This document shows positions 1 to 9,313 of a DNA stretch of 64,000 nucleotides, one piece after another. The position numbers and the translations under genes were made by a program. The notes below the pieces were generated by a model. It was not told where the DNA came from. It saw only the letters and a list, made by a program, of their open reading frames with translations, and did not search any database. Every line of letters begins with the position of its first letter. Positions within the stretch are counted from its first letter, which is position 1. This DNA comes from Blattamonas nauphoetae (taxonomy: Eukaryota > Preaxostyla > Oxymonadida): assembly GCA_033064195.1 (NCBI GenBank), contig JARBJD010000099.1, positions 1-64,000 on the forward strand, in the 5' to 3' direction.

Positions 1-655
1 CCCTCCAGTCCACTCCACTCGTCTGCCTTGTCCTCCACTCCCTCCCTTGTCCTCCACTCCCCGCCTCCCTCGCCCTCCAGTCACCTCCACTCGTCTGTCT
101 TGTCCTCCACTCGCCTCCCTTGTCCTCCACTCGCCTCCCTCGCCCTCCAGTCACCTCCACTCGTCTGCCTTGTCCTCCACTCGCCTCCCTTGTCCTCCAC
201 TCGCCTCCCTCGCCCTCCAGTCACCTCCACTCGTCTGCCTTGTCCTCCACTCGCCTCCCTTGTCCTCCACTCGCCTCCCTCGCCCTCCAGTCACCTCCAC
301 TCGTCTGCCTTGTTTTCCACTCGCCTCCCTCGCCCTCCAGTCACCTCCACTCGTCTGCCTTGTCCTCCACTCGCCTCCCTCGCCCTCCAGTCACCTCCAC
401 TCGTCTGCCTTGTTTTCCACTCGCCTCCCTCGCCCTCCAGTCACCTCCACTCGCCTCCCTCGCCCTCCAGTCACCTCCACTCGTCTGCCTTGTCCTCCAC
501 TCGTCTGCCTTCTCCTCCACTCGCCTCCCTCGCCCTCCAGTCACCTCCACTCGTCTGCCTTGTCCTCCACTCGCCTCCCTCGCCCTCCAGTCACCTCCAC
601 TCGCCTCCCTTGTCCTCCACTCGCCTCCCTTGTCCTCCAGTCACCTCCCCCGTCC
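1..655. repeat. Minisatellite, 10/20-bp phased CT-rich tandem repeat
   Basis: A tandem array built on a 10-bp core (cctccactcg) alternating with tctgccttgt, cctcccttgt, cctccctcgc or cctccagtca, giving 20-bp and longer composite periods. It begins before the window edge and fades into degenerate CT-rich DNA by about 655-870. The period is not a multiple of three and the unit holds no stop, so all three forward frames (and one reverse frame) stay open and give rotations of the same Ser/Pro/Leu peptide. I therefore do not call a protein here. Confidence 0.93.
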
Positions 656-1095
656 TACCAATGTCCTCTCTCGTCATCACTCATTCTTCACTCATCCTCC
701 TCATCCCTCAACTCCCCCCAAACATCCTTCCCAACCCCCACATTACTCTTCTCATTCATCCTCCACTACATCAATTTCATCTCTCTCAATCACCAGCCTT
801 CTTATTTGACTCTTTATCCTATCCTTCTGGTCACCTCTCAACATCAATATTTTCTCTCAAAAAAACATAACTAGTGCAGTGAGGACGATAGTTGAGGCAA
901 CATCGCCCACCACAATAAGATCATCCCATCAATTGTTTTTATCTCCATCTGACTAGACTTCTGGTGGGATGATTTTGAAAAAAAACACTCATGATCAGCT
1001 ATTTGAGGTGTGAAAGAGTTATTTAAGAGAGATTGGAAAAGTTGACAAAAAGAATGGCGACGGTTGGTTTCGATGTGTGCTCGAACTTTTCTATG
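656..1095. other. Unannotated repeat-flanking DNA
   Basis: CT-rich decay of the minisatellite to about 870, then AT-rich DNA without a credible gene. A 9-bp complementary pair (atcatccca / tgggatgat, about 928-975) could be chance. Near 1090-1114 lies a stray end resembling the MITE terminus described at 2372-2590 (gatgtcaaaaat then ttgaccca). Nothing else is recognised. Confidence 0.5.
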
Positions 1096-1099
1096 ATGT

Positions 1100-1905
1100 C
1101 AAAAATATTGACCCACATTTTTCTCAACTTTTTCCCCTTGTTTCTCCATAACCAGCCATCCGTTTTGAATCAAATAAAATGCATTGTTATCGTAAAGATC
1201 TCGACAAAAGCTTCTCAAAAAATTAACCGAATTTTTTCTAAGAATTTTTTGTCGAGAAAAAAATGGGTTTTTTTCCATTTTCCTAAATACCCAGAATTTA
1301 TTCTCCAAATTTTTTTCAAAATGTTCGTTTCACCGAAAAAACGTTTTTATGAAAATTTTCATCGAAATCGATTCACTGGTTGTTGAGATATTGCCAAAAC
1401 TATTTTTTTCATTTGGCAAAAGGGGGTATTTTGAGGTTTTCTCCCGACCCAGGCGTTTCGGCGCGGAACCAAATTTTATGTTTCTTAGTTTGACCAATAT
1501 ATATGTTTCAATCCCCATGTTACGGATTAATGAAAATGTACGGATCAAAAACACTACAATTAGACTTTTCCTCCCACACGATCCCGAGAAAACCTCAAAA
1601 GACCTCGATTTGGACGCTTTTTTCATGTGTTCTTGTCATATCTTCACAACAGGTGAACCAATTATGATGAAATTCAACTCAGAAACGTTTTTTGGTGAAA
1701 AGTATTTTGTGAAATAAATGTGGGATAACAAAATACTGTGTATTTGGGAAGATGAGAAAGAAGGATGTTTTTCGCATAGAAAATTTCATGGGACAAAATT
1801 TTGTATTTTTTTTGAGTGTCTTTTATTGATACATTTTCGACAATATTGCTTTTTCTTCGGTCTCAAACGGATGTCTGGATTTAGATAAATGAACGGGTTT
1901 TAGAA
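1100..1905. repeat. Foldback repeat, diverged copy with two inverted arms
   Basis: The left arm (about 1100-1480, forward) carries the landmarks ccagccatccgtttt, ctcgacaaaag, gttgttgagatattg and ttttgaggttttctc. The same landmarks return in reverse complement and reverse order in the right arm (about 1520-1900: gagaaaacctcaaaa, then a variant of caacaacc, then caaacggatgtctgg). The two arms could fold back on each other. This is the most diverged member of the family seen at 5049-5519, 8070-8671 and 8718-9311. Its outer ends are blurred and I cannot define a target-site duplication. Open frames inside it lie on repeat sequence and are not called as genes. Confidence 0.65.
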
Positions 1906-2056
1906 ATATCTACAGATGTAGTCTCTGATGTGTAGTGATTGTTTCAGCCTTGGATCTGACGACTTCTTGCCATTCATGCACCGAATTCTCGTTTTCTGAA
2001 CAAATTTTGGTAAAACGAATCGAAATCGATGAGGAGATTTGAATCAAAAAATGGTA
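1777..2056 (+). repeat. Dispersed repeat, copy 1 (partner at 9597-9877)
   Basis: From about 1856 to 2056 the sequence matches 9677-9877 without a visible mismatch. Upstream to about 1777 similarity continues with a few changes and small gaps. It contains the right arm end of the foldback repeat followed by non-arm DNA ending in atggta. In this copy the terminal TA is followed by ttatgg; in the other copy the same TA is occupied by a mariner element. The near-identity against a diverged neighbourhood suggests recent duplication or gene conversion. Confidence 0.85.
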
Positions 2057-2371
2057 TTATGGTGATGGTCGTGGTGTTTAGTTCTCATTGAAAAGTGCAC
2101 TCATCAAGACGGGCGAACATGGTTCGGATCTTAGTTTCACAAGGGGCGTCTTGGCCGGAATGGAGATGAAGATGACGGAGCGTCTCTATTACATCTATTT
2201 CCTGCAGATAGCAATGCTCTATCAGAGCACGATCGCGAGTAATGAGAGCTCTTGAAACCATCTAGGGGCGCGATCCTCCTTCCCATCAGAATCACACGTC
2301 TATTTTTTTCCCAAATGTTTGATTTTTTTCTTACAGTAGTGTCAATAATTCACGATCTGCTAAGGATAAAT
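2057..2371. other. Unannotated intergenic DNA
   Basis: Mixed-composition DNA with somewhat higher GC around 2130-2280. No gene, RNA gene or clear repeat seen on either strand. Confidence 0.4.
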
Positions 2372-2590
2372 GGGTCAGAATTTTTGACATCATTCAAAAG
2401 TCCGAAGACCAACATTTAAAACTATTCTCCTCTCTTGGTTGAGAAATGAATCAACCTTTCTCTAGAATTGGTGGATGACATGATTGAATAATCTTTTAGA
2501 GATCTTTGATCAAGCTGCGACTAGAGTGGTTAATTGCTTTTTTTGAATGTGGGTCTTCGGACTTTTGAATGATATCAAAAATTCTGACCC
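2372..2590. mobile_element. MITE, 219 bp, 39-bp inverted termini, AAAT flanks
   Basis: Both ends read gggtcagaatttttga inward and match over about 39 bp with one difference (gacatc versus gatatc), then diverge. The four bases aaat flank both sides (2368-2371 and 2591-2594), consistent with a 4-bp target-site duplication, though AT-rich flanks make chance possible. There is no coding capacity, so it is non-autonomous. Related copies lie at 4858-5043 and, decayed and inverted, near 7733-7860; an isolated end lies near 1090-1114. The parent transposase family is not identifiable from these ends. Confidence 0.75.
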
Positions 2591-3013
2591 AAATCACAAA
2601 TGGTCCAACTAAGAAAAAAAAATATTAGTGTTATTTGTGGAAAAAACCAGAGAGTGCCTCATATCGCCCTCTTGGAAAATCCACACATTTTTTGACACTT
2701 TTTGGTGTCATTTCTCCACGACCAGACGTCCGTTTTGGACAGAAATCAACACAATCGTCGACAACGTAGCAGATAATGAAGCCATCTTTGTCCTCGACTT
2801 CACAAAGCAGTCGATCACGGATCTTGGCGTAGTAGTTGACACAAATGAAAATTGTAAGAAAATGAAAACTGTCAAACATTGAATGTCTGAGGTTCTGAAT
2901 CACAACGCACCATTTGTGAATGAGTCACTGAAATTCATTTTTTTGATGAGTTGGAGGGGATTTTTTTCAACATTTTATTGTATACGTAGTTGATTGTATC
3001 CTTCGGATCCTGG
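2591..3013. other. Repeat debris including a foldback-arm fragment
   Basis: Near 2685-2740 the string tttctccacgaccagacgtccgttttg (two substitutions from the arm landmark of the foldback family) marks a solitary arm fragment. Short open frames on both strands overlap it and are not supported as genes. The rest is AT-rich without recognisable content. Confidence 0.45.
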
Positions 3014-3194
3014 GAAAATCTCGATTTATGGCTGTTAAATGCATTTCTGCGCTCTTATGACGGCACTATCACCGAACCTGCACAGTTCCAGTTTTATTCC
3101 AGTGCTCTTCATCATCCTGGAACTGGGCAGGTTCGGTGATAGTGCCGTCATAAGAGCGCAGAAATGCATTTAACAGCCATAAATCGAGATTTTC
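3014..3194. repeat. 78-bp near-perfect inverted repeat with 25-bp loop
   Basis: Bases 3014-3091 and 3117-3194 are reverse complements over 78 bp with a single mismatch (an a where a c is expected within acctgcacagtt / aactgggcaggt). The spacer is 25 bp (3092-3116). The right arm is continuous with the minus-strand coding fragment that runs to 3472, so the left arm is an inverted copy of the end of that fragment. Near-identity of the arms means a recent event or active homogenisation. Transcription through it would give a long hairpin RNA. Confidence 0.93.
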
Positions 3195-3472
3195 TACATG
3201 TTTTCTTCTGCGTTCTTGGTTTTGCTTCGCCTTTTCGGACGTCGGGTTCAGTGTGCACACCTTTACGTGACACTTTGTCTTGAAGGCGGTGCTGCAGAAC
3301 CAGTCGCAGAATCTACATTCGAAGGGTGATCGAGCATTGTCTTCTTCCTGCCGCGCTATGACGATTTCTCGTCTTTGCTGCTTTTGTTTTTTGAACTTGT
3401 TTCGCCAATCTTGAGAGTTGGGCTTCCCGGTTTGAAGTGGAGGGGAAGCTGGAGCCTTCTGATCATCATCCC
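3069..3472 (-). pseudogene. Cys/His zinc-finger-like coding fragment
   Basis: An open minus-strand frame of about 134 codons. It enters just after a tattag sequence that could be a splice acceptor and ends at a stop at 3069-3071. It encodes a charged, Lys/Arg-rich protein with a metal-binding-like cluster, FECRFCDWFC then CHVKVC, i.e. C-x2-C followed by H-x3-C, and a basic helix after it. The last 50 or so codons run through the palindrome. No start codon is seen in this exon, and the terminal part may come from the inverted duplication rather than an original end. I do not recognise the family. It is probably a remnant of a larger intron-containing gene truncated by the rearrangement. Confidence 0.45.
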
Positions 3473-3825
3473 TCTAATACACGACGAACCCTAGATCTGT
3501 GATTTGATGTTTGGAAAAAAGCCTTCTGTGTCTGAACACAAACAAACGGCAACTTTAGGTTTTCCTTGAAGTCTGCCACGACAATTCCATACAGTCTGAA
3601 TAATTCAAAGTCGAAGTGAAATACAGCAAAGTCGAAGGACCAAATGTTTGGACCAATTTGTTCTCGTGAACCTCACAAACCACTCTCTCATGCTCACAAA
3701 AAAACAGATCAATGATCATGGTGATGGCTAGTCAAGTATCATCCGACACCATTCAACACTTTCTCGGCTGTAGTTCACATTTTAGAGCTCATTTCAAAGT
3801 TATTCTTCGTCTACGCCCAGAAAAA
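3473..3825. other. Unannotated DNA
   Basis: No gene, RNA or repeat identified. It could hold an upstream exon of the zinc-finger fragment at 3069-3472, but no convincing splice partner was found. Confidence 0.35.
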
Positions 3826-4423
3826 CTAACAAATCAGAACCAACACAAGTTGATCAGCGTCGAGGAGTTCTAGTCGGAATTCATTTAAAGTTTTGAAAAT
3901 CATTTTGTTGAGTAATCTGATTGCAGCATTGTAGATGTCCAGCTTTGGCGAAGATATTAGGACCGCAACCGACCGTACAAAGTCTGTGAGCGATCCATTA
4001 ACGATTCGCTCAAATTCGTTCACAACACTTGAATACGTTGAATTTTTGGGAAACACATGGTCGATGAGTGGAACAGCCTTTTGACATTCTTGGCGCTTAA
4101 AGTCATGCTTTCTCTCAACATTGGCAACAAGTGACTGAAATAGACTGGGTCTTTTGTCTTCTGAAAGCACATCGGATTCGGTGCACTTGAGGAACTAGGA
4201 ACAGTCTTCTGAGGATGGGAAATGAGAGGAAGACAGACCAGAGGGGGTTGGACTTGGTGAGGTGTCCGTTGTCTTGACTTTCGTGAGCATTACTGTCGCT
4301 GAGAATAAGACTTTTAGTATGGGTCAGACATTCGATGCAGTGCTGAGCAAACCAGACCCATTCTCCAAATAAGGATTCTATTCCAGCCCGAACAACAATG
4401 AAAAGTCTGACAGTGTTTACCAA
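3826..4423 (-). pseudogene. Decayed fragment of ARM/HEAT-like paralogous family
   Basis: The best stretch is 3826-4170, about 114 codons, predicted all-helical. It begins SEDKRPSLFQSLVA and contains SLTDFVRSVAVLISS and LDADQLVLVL. This pattern resembles the large families of helical-repeat proteins I remember from oxymonads, in which FRSLVA and SLTDFVxS motifs recur; no search was run. A second open frame just upstream (4115-4423) is in another phase, so the gene is either split by an intron or frame-broken. No start codon with context, no downstream partner exon and a TE-rich setting all point to a fragment. Confidence 0.45.
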
Positions 4424-4857
4424 TTAGATCTTGACGATTGGTTTAAACCATTCTACAGCTGGCAAGTCTGCACATAATTCTTGAAAAAGCTCAACATACT
4501 CTCCTCCTTCTTCAATCAAACGAAAAAACTGTATTTCTATTGAAGATAACTGTCAGTAACTGGGTATCATCATTGAAGACGATCACAGCTGATGAAATTC
4601 GAAAGAAACTCCAAGAGGCACAAAACGAACACCCAGAGTATGACTTCTGGGATGATTGACTTCGCCGTCACATAGTGTTCACGTTGGGGAGAAAGGTTTG
4701 TCATCGTCAGACTGTCCGATTCGTGAAACCAGGTACTTACACTTTTTCTGCCATGAGATTGTTGCATGCGAATGTTTGAATTTTCTTGACGTGCAGTTGA
4801 AGGATCTCGTTTTTTCTTGCAGCAGAGAACTTGTCAAGTCATAACCTCTCAGGAAAT
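4424..4857. other. Unannotated DNA, possible gene debris
   Basis: Short open frames on both strands (for example 4570-4767 minus) without recognisable motifs. It may continue the decayed gene to the left. No RNA gene or repeat seen. Confidence 0.35.
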
Positions 4858-5043
4858 GGATCAGACTTTTTGACATCATTCAGAAGGACAAAGACTAACA
4901 GACAAAAACATTCTCACGAATTGGTGTATGATGTGTTTGAACCATTTTTTTATCGATCTACAATCGAGCCGTGACTAGAGCGGTCAATTTCGTGTTTTAT
5001 TTATAACTGTCGAACTTTTGAATGAGGTCAAAAATTCTGACCC
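4858..5043. mobile_element. MITE, second copy of the 2372-2590 family
   Basis: The left end (ggatcagactttttgacat) and right end (gtcaaaaattctgaccc) match the 219-bp MITE at 2372-2590. The interior motif gactagagcggtcaatt matches gactagagtggttaatt there. It is shorter (186 bp) and more diverged at the left end, with no clear flanking duplication. It stops 5 bp before the next element at 5049. Confidence 0.65.
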
Positions 5044-5048
5044 AGGTA

Positions 5049-5519
5049 GTGCTTTTTTCTGGAAAAATCATTTTTTGGTCAATCGAAGACAAAAATGAAA
5101 AGTTTGGTATTTTCCTCCCATGATCCAGAGAAAACCTCAAAATACGTGATTTAGCGGACATCCGTTTGAGACCGAAGAAAAAGCATTATTTTCGTAAACA
5201 TACCGATAAAAGACACTCAAAAAAATGTCCCAAGAAATTTGTCTGGGCTAGAAACAGCCTTTTTTCATATCTTCCCAGACACCCCGAATTGATAGCCACA
5301 TTTTTGTCGAAATGTTCATTTCACCAAAAAAAAAACGTTCCTCTGGAAAATTTCATCAAAATCGGTTCACAGGTTGTGAAGGTATGACAAGAATACATGA
5401 TAAAAAGTGATGGAAAAGAGGGATTTCGAGGATATTTTTGGGATCGCGTGGACAAAAAAATTCTAAAATTGTATTTTTGTCTTAGTTTAACCAAAAGTGA
5501 TGATTCCAGAAAAAAGCAC
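5049..5519. mobile_element. TA-flanked MITE, 471 bp, foldback-arm family
   Basis: The termini gtgcttttttctgga match in inverted orientation, with TA on both sides (5047-5048 and 5520-5521), the signature of Tc1/mariner-type insertion. Similarity continues inward through gacaaaaat and a degenerate gatcccgagaaaacctc motif on both sides. The interior carries one forward copy of the arm landmarks (gacatccgtttgag, gacactcaaaa, caggttgtgaag). It has no transposase gene and would need one in trans. Confidence 0.75.
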
Positions 5520-5522
5520 TAA

Positions 5523-6810
5523 TTGTTGTCATGTAACAAATTGGTGACTCCAATATTAATCACACTCCGATCACAATTCGGAATAGGGTTAGGGATGCGC
5601 CAGTTTTTGTTTTGCTTTTTTTGGCCCATATTTAACTCTTTCCTGACATTTCTGACTCAATATTTATGTTTCAGCATGTTTTCTCAATTCTACATCTATC
5701 AAGTTGTGATTCATTCAAATCGTTCGATCAACCCATACCAAGATTCTATCCTTTCAACAGTTCTACAATCTCAGTCGACTAAGGTCCTAATCAGATCTAT
5801 GCACTACCAAGTACCAAGGGATGAAAGGTATTCTCTTCTGTTGTTCGTATGAGTTCTTTTTTCACAATATCATTCCACATTCACATTGCTTCATAAAATC
5901 AAGACCTTCCAGTTTGGGAGAATGTTTCTCTCTTAAATCCGAAACTACAATTCAGACTGAACGGAGACTTCGAAAACAAATGGGTTTGACAAAAGAGGAA
6001 GGATATCTGGCACTATCAATTGAAGAAGAAGTAACAAGCACACCGATCAAGCTCACGAGAGACATGTCCAACCTTGTACCACTCATTCAACCCTCGCAGT
6101 TTGTGTGCGCCACGTACAAGATCACTAGCTGGCGCGCTGGACAAGAAGTTTCATTTCCAAGAGAAGAAATGGACAAACTTGGAGCATTTCTGAAGACTGA
6201 CAATCTCATTCCTCGACATGAAGAATGGTCTGATGGGGCCATCGACCAGGCAGAGCTTGCTGTTCTTGAACTATCTGCTTTTTCTGTTCCTGAAGAATCA
6301 AGGAGAAAAAAGAAAGGGACAGAGGTTAAGAAGGGTGAACGAAAGAAGAAGTGCGTTTGGAACACAGCACAAGCAAAGAGAAAAGTTGGTAGTGAAGTGA
6401 GAAAGAACGAAGAAGCACGCGAAGACTCGGATGGCCGGATGATGACGCGCTCCCGCGCACTCCCAGACGTAATGATTGTTACTCTCCCAGTTGCAGCTTC
6501 GTGCTCGCCAACCTCTCTCCCAGTCTCTTCATCACACCTCTCAACTACTCTCCCAGGCTCTTCATTATCAGCCCAAACCACTCTCTCAGCCTGGCTATCG
6601 CACGTCCCAATTGGTCTCCCAGGCTTTCATCATCAGCCCAAACAACTCTCCCGGACTGGTCGTCGATCCTCTCAACTACTCTCTCATCGTCGCCGTCGAA
6701 CCTCCCAACCACTCTCTCAGGCTGGCCATCGCATGTCCCAACTGGTCTCCCAGGCTCTTCAACATCGGTCACAAAAACTCAGGAAAGTGGAGAGTGAAGA
6801 CCGAAAATGA
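5523..6810 (+). CDS. Unrecognised multi-exon gene A (tandem paralogue of 7026-7462)
   Basis: Two forward frames look like exons. The first (about 5676-5830) ends LIRSMHYQVPRDER at a possible gt donor. The second (from about 5920) carries TERRLRKQMG, LALSIEE and a basic, Ser-rich C-terminus ending at 6810. A possible intron lies at about 5830-5910. The last 110 or so codons read through the tandem repeat at 6476-6775, so the C-terminus is low-complexity. The downstream locus 7026-7462 repeats the same order (LIRSMHYQVP, then a TIEAERILQQQMG-like helix), so both derive from one ancestral gene. No domain is recognised, no secure start codon is placed, and exon limits are approximate. Confidence 0.4.
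6476..6775 (+). repeat. Imperfect tandem repeats inside gene A
   Basis: Degenerate repeats of a CT-rich unit built from ctctcccaggctcttc, cagcccaaac and cgcatgtcccaactgg-like blocks. The block ggcYatcgcaYgtcccaa recurs about 131 bp apart (near 6592 and 6723). All three forward frames are open here, as in the minisatellite at the window start, with which it shares CT-rich composition but not the unit. Confidence 0.7.
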
Positions 6811-7025
6811 AAATGAAAGTCACAGAAATGAACAGAAAGTGATTGAAATTCAAAAAAAGTTCTCGGAGTTATTCCTGAATGTGAGTTCAACCTGGAAAAA
6901 GAAAAGAAAGTTGTTCAAAATGTTCTATCAAAAGGACTATTATCAATTTCTGATTCAGTGAAATGATTAGATCAACCCAGAATCTTTGTTGAGCTGTTTC
7001 TCGTTTCTTCAATCTCATTTTTTGC

Positions 7026-7462
7026 ATGAACCTAATAAGATCTATGCATTATCAAGTTCCTCAGGGTGAAAGGTTTGCTTTCATCTTCTTTTTCATTATT
7101 AAAGCTTCATCCCCTACCATTTTTAAATTGAAGAAGAAATGTCCAAGAAACGAGAAGAAACAGACAGTCCTCCTGAAGATCAGCCAGAGGATTTGCTCCC
7201 ATCAACGCCTGACGAGAATAGTCGAAGGCTAAAGGACAGCCTCCTCACGCCAAAACGAAAGACTTCTCAAAAATCAGAAAGAACAATCGAAGCTGAAAGA
7301 ATACTACAACAACAAATGGGACATGAGGAACTGCAAGGTCTCCTCGCATTCTCCTTCGAAGAGCCATGTGCAGGGATTCGAGTCTTGGGATCCTTTAGGC
7401 AGATATTGACCCCGAAGGATCCTAATCCATCAAAGGAAGGTTGGGATCCTTCGCCCAGATAG
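7026..7462 (+). pseudogene. Gene B, truncated tandem paralogue of gene A
   Basis: A short exon-like segment encoding LIRSMHYQVPQGER (about 7030-7070) ends at a possible gt donor. A second open segment (7139-7462) carries KSERTIEAERILQQQMG and LLAFSFEE, matching gene A at the same relative positions. Upstream exons present in gene A are absent here. After the shared block the frame runs into unrelated sequence containing three ggatcc sites and stops at 7462. It is either a truncated paralogue or a short gene with a replaced 3' end. Function is unknown. Confidence 0.4.
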
Positions 7463-8069
7463 GAGATTCGAGACCTGCTAGAAAATATGTTCATTTTGTT
7501 TTCCTTCAATGCTATCATATCCATAATCAAATAATTCCCTTCTTTGCTATCTCCGAGTATGTCTTTGCCTTGTTCATCGACAAATTTCCGTATCTTAAAT
7601 GATCATTTTTGGTGTAGTTCATTTGATTCTTTGAGACGAACCACGAACAGACATTACTGATTTCCTCGTTGCACTTCGTCATTTGACAGGTATTCAACGA
7701 ATGTTTTCCTCAAAGTTTGTCACAAAATAACTGGGTCAGCAATTGAGAGAAATGACCACTCTAGCCACGATTTGATCAAAGATTAATACAATAGGATTCA
7801 TTAAAATCATTCACACCGACGAGAGAAAAGTTGATTCATTTCTCAATCATGAGATGAAATTGGTTTTGAATCTAAGTTTTCCAATAGACTCTTCTGTTTT
7901 GCGTATCAGGATCATAGAGCGTTTCACAATAGAGGAAATTGTTGGCTAAGGTTGGAGATGCACACAATTGAGAGGGCGGAATGGGACAACGATCAGTCAC
8001 AGTGAATCTGCAAGAAAATGAATTCCAGCGGGTTGGTGAGGTTGAGAAGATGGTGAACGTAACAGAATA
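7463..8069. other. Repeat-derived spacer with decayed MITE
   Basis: At about 7733-7860 the motifs gggtcagcaattgag, ccactctagccacgatttgatcaaagat and gttgattcatttctcaa match, in reverse order, the interior of the MITE at 2372-2590. This is a third, decayed, inverted copy. The rest has no recognisable gene. Confidence 0.5.
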
Positions 8070-8671
8070 GTGCTGTCACCAAACCGCCGGTTTTCAATAA
8101 ACCGCCTAAAATCGAGATTTTTTCTGGGAAATGTTGTTTTGGTGAGAAAATAATCCTGAAAAAAATTGGGAGCTAAAGACCCATTATTGGGCTCTGTAGC
8201 CTCATACAGTAGGATACACACCTTTTTTTTCAACTTTTCGACGTCCTATCTCCACAACCAGCCATCCGTTTTTCACCAAACAAATTGCATATTGTTCGTA
8301 TCGATCTCGACAAAAGATGCTCAAAAAAGAAACCATTTTTTTTTCTAAGAATTTTTTCTCGAGAAAATATGGGTTTTTTTGAATCTTTCCAGATACCCAT
8401 AATTTTTTTTCGATTTTTTTTCAAAATGTTCAAATCATCAAAAAAAGAATCTGGAAGAAAAATCAAGACAATTGATCCACTGGTTGTTGAGATATTGCAA
8501 AAATACACTTTTTGGAAGTAGCTAAAAGATCGAATATTGGGTTTTCTCGGCGAATAATGGGTCTTTAGCTCCAAATTTTTTTCAGGATTATTTTCTCACC
8601 AAAACAACATTTCCCAGAAAAAATCTCGATTTTAGGCGGTTTATTGAATTTCGGCGCTTTGGTGACAGCAC
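8070..8671. mobile_element. TA-flanked foldback MITE, 602 bp, ~118-bp TIRs
   Basis: Both ends begin gtgctgtcaccaaa and stay inverted-complementary for about 118 bp with roughly six differences (shared blocks include ctaaaatcgagatttt and gctaaagacccattatt). TA flanks both sides (8068-8069, 8672-8673). The interior holds a forward copy of the arm landmarks (caaccagccatccgttttt through ggttgttgagatattgc). Non-autonomous: no transposase frame. The sharp ends and good arm match make it one of the better preserved copies in the window. Confidence 0.88.
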
Positions 8672-8717
8672 TATAAGACCAAGGCAGTTCTTGATTCACC
8701 TTGTAATCCAATTGATA

Positions 8718-9311
8718 GTTGTGTCACCAATATGTCCCATGTCACCAATCCGGCTTTTTTTCTGGAACAATCAATATCGGTCAAACTAAGAAAAATCTGA
8801 AATTTAAGAATTATACTCCCACGCGATCCCGAGAAATCCTCAAAATACCCCCTTTTGCCCGATGAAAAACATCGTTTTGACAATATCTCAACAACCAGTG
8901 AATCGATTTCGATGAAATTTTTCACACAAACGTTTTTTTGGTGAAACGAACATTTTTGCAAAAATTTGGAGAAAAAATTCTGCGTATTTGGGAAGATCGG
9001 AAAAAACCCATATTTTTCTCGACAAAATATTCTTAGGAAAAAAATCCTTTTATTTTTTGTTCATCTTTTGTCGAGATCTATCCGACTATTATGCCTTTTA
9101 TTTGATTTAAAACGGATGGCTGGTTGTGGAGAAATGACCGCAAAAAGTTGAAAAAAATGTGTGCATTCGTAACGTAAAACGTATTTTGAGGTTTTCTCGG
9201 GATCGGGTGGGAGTATAATGCTAAAATTTTATTTTGTTCTTAGTTTGACCAAAATAGTCCCTCACAGAAAAAAGGCCGGATTGGTGACGCCGGACGGTTT
9301 GGTGACACCAC
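8718..9311. mobile_element. TA-flanked foldback MITE, 594 bp, inverted interior
   Basis: The inverted termini (gttgtgtcaccaa at left, gtggtgtcaccaa reading in from the right) continue through gtcaccaatccggc, ggtcaaactaag and a gatcccgagaaa motif. TA flanks both sides (8716-8717, 9312-9313). The interior carries the arm landmarks in the orientation opposite to the 602-bp element only 46 bp away (caatatctcaacaaccagtg through aaacggatggctggttg). The two therefore share a core and end type but have diverged terminal sequences. No coding capacity. Confidence 0.85.
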
Positions 9312-9313
9312 TA

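Noticed and set aside
28-874. Three overlapping forward frames of 229-280 codons and one reverse frame
   Set aside because: They are frame rotations of a 10/20-bp tandem repeat with no stop in its unit; no start context or motif.
1100-1720. Forward and reverse frames of about 100-120 codons at 1033-1717
   Set aside because: They lie on the foldback repeat arms, are Phe/Lys-rich from AT-rich DNA, and match repeat copies elsewhere.
5583-5600. Telomere-like ttaggg
   Set aside because: About one and a half units only (agggttaggga); no array.
7380-7460. Cluster of three ggatcc sites as a cloning artefact
   Set aside because: The sites are embedded in natural-looking, imperfectly repeated sequence without vector similarity; most likely a short local repeat.
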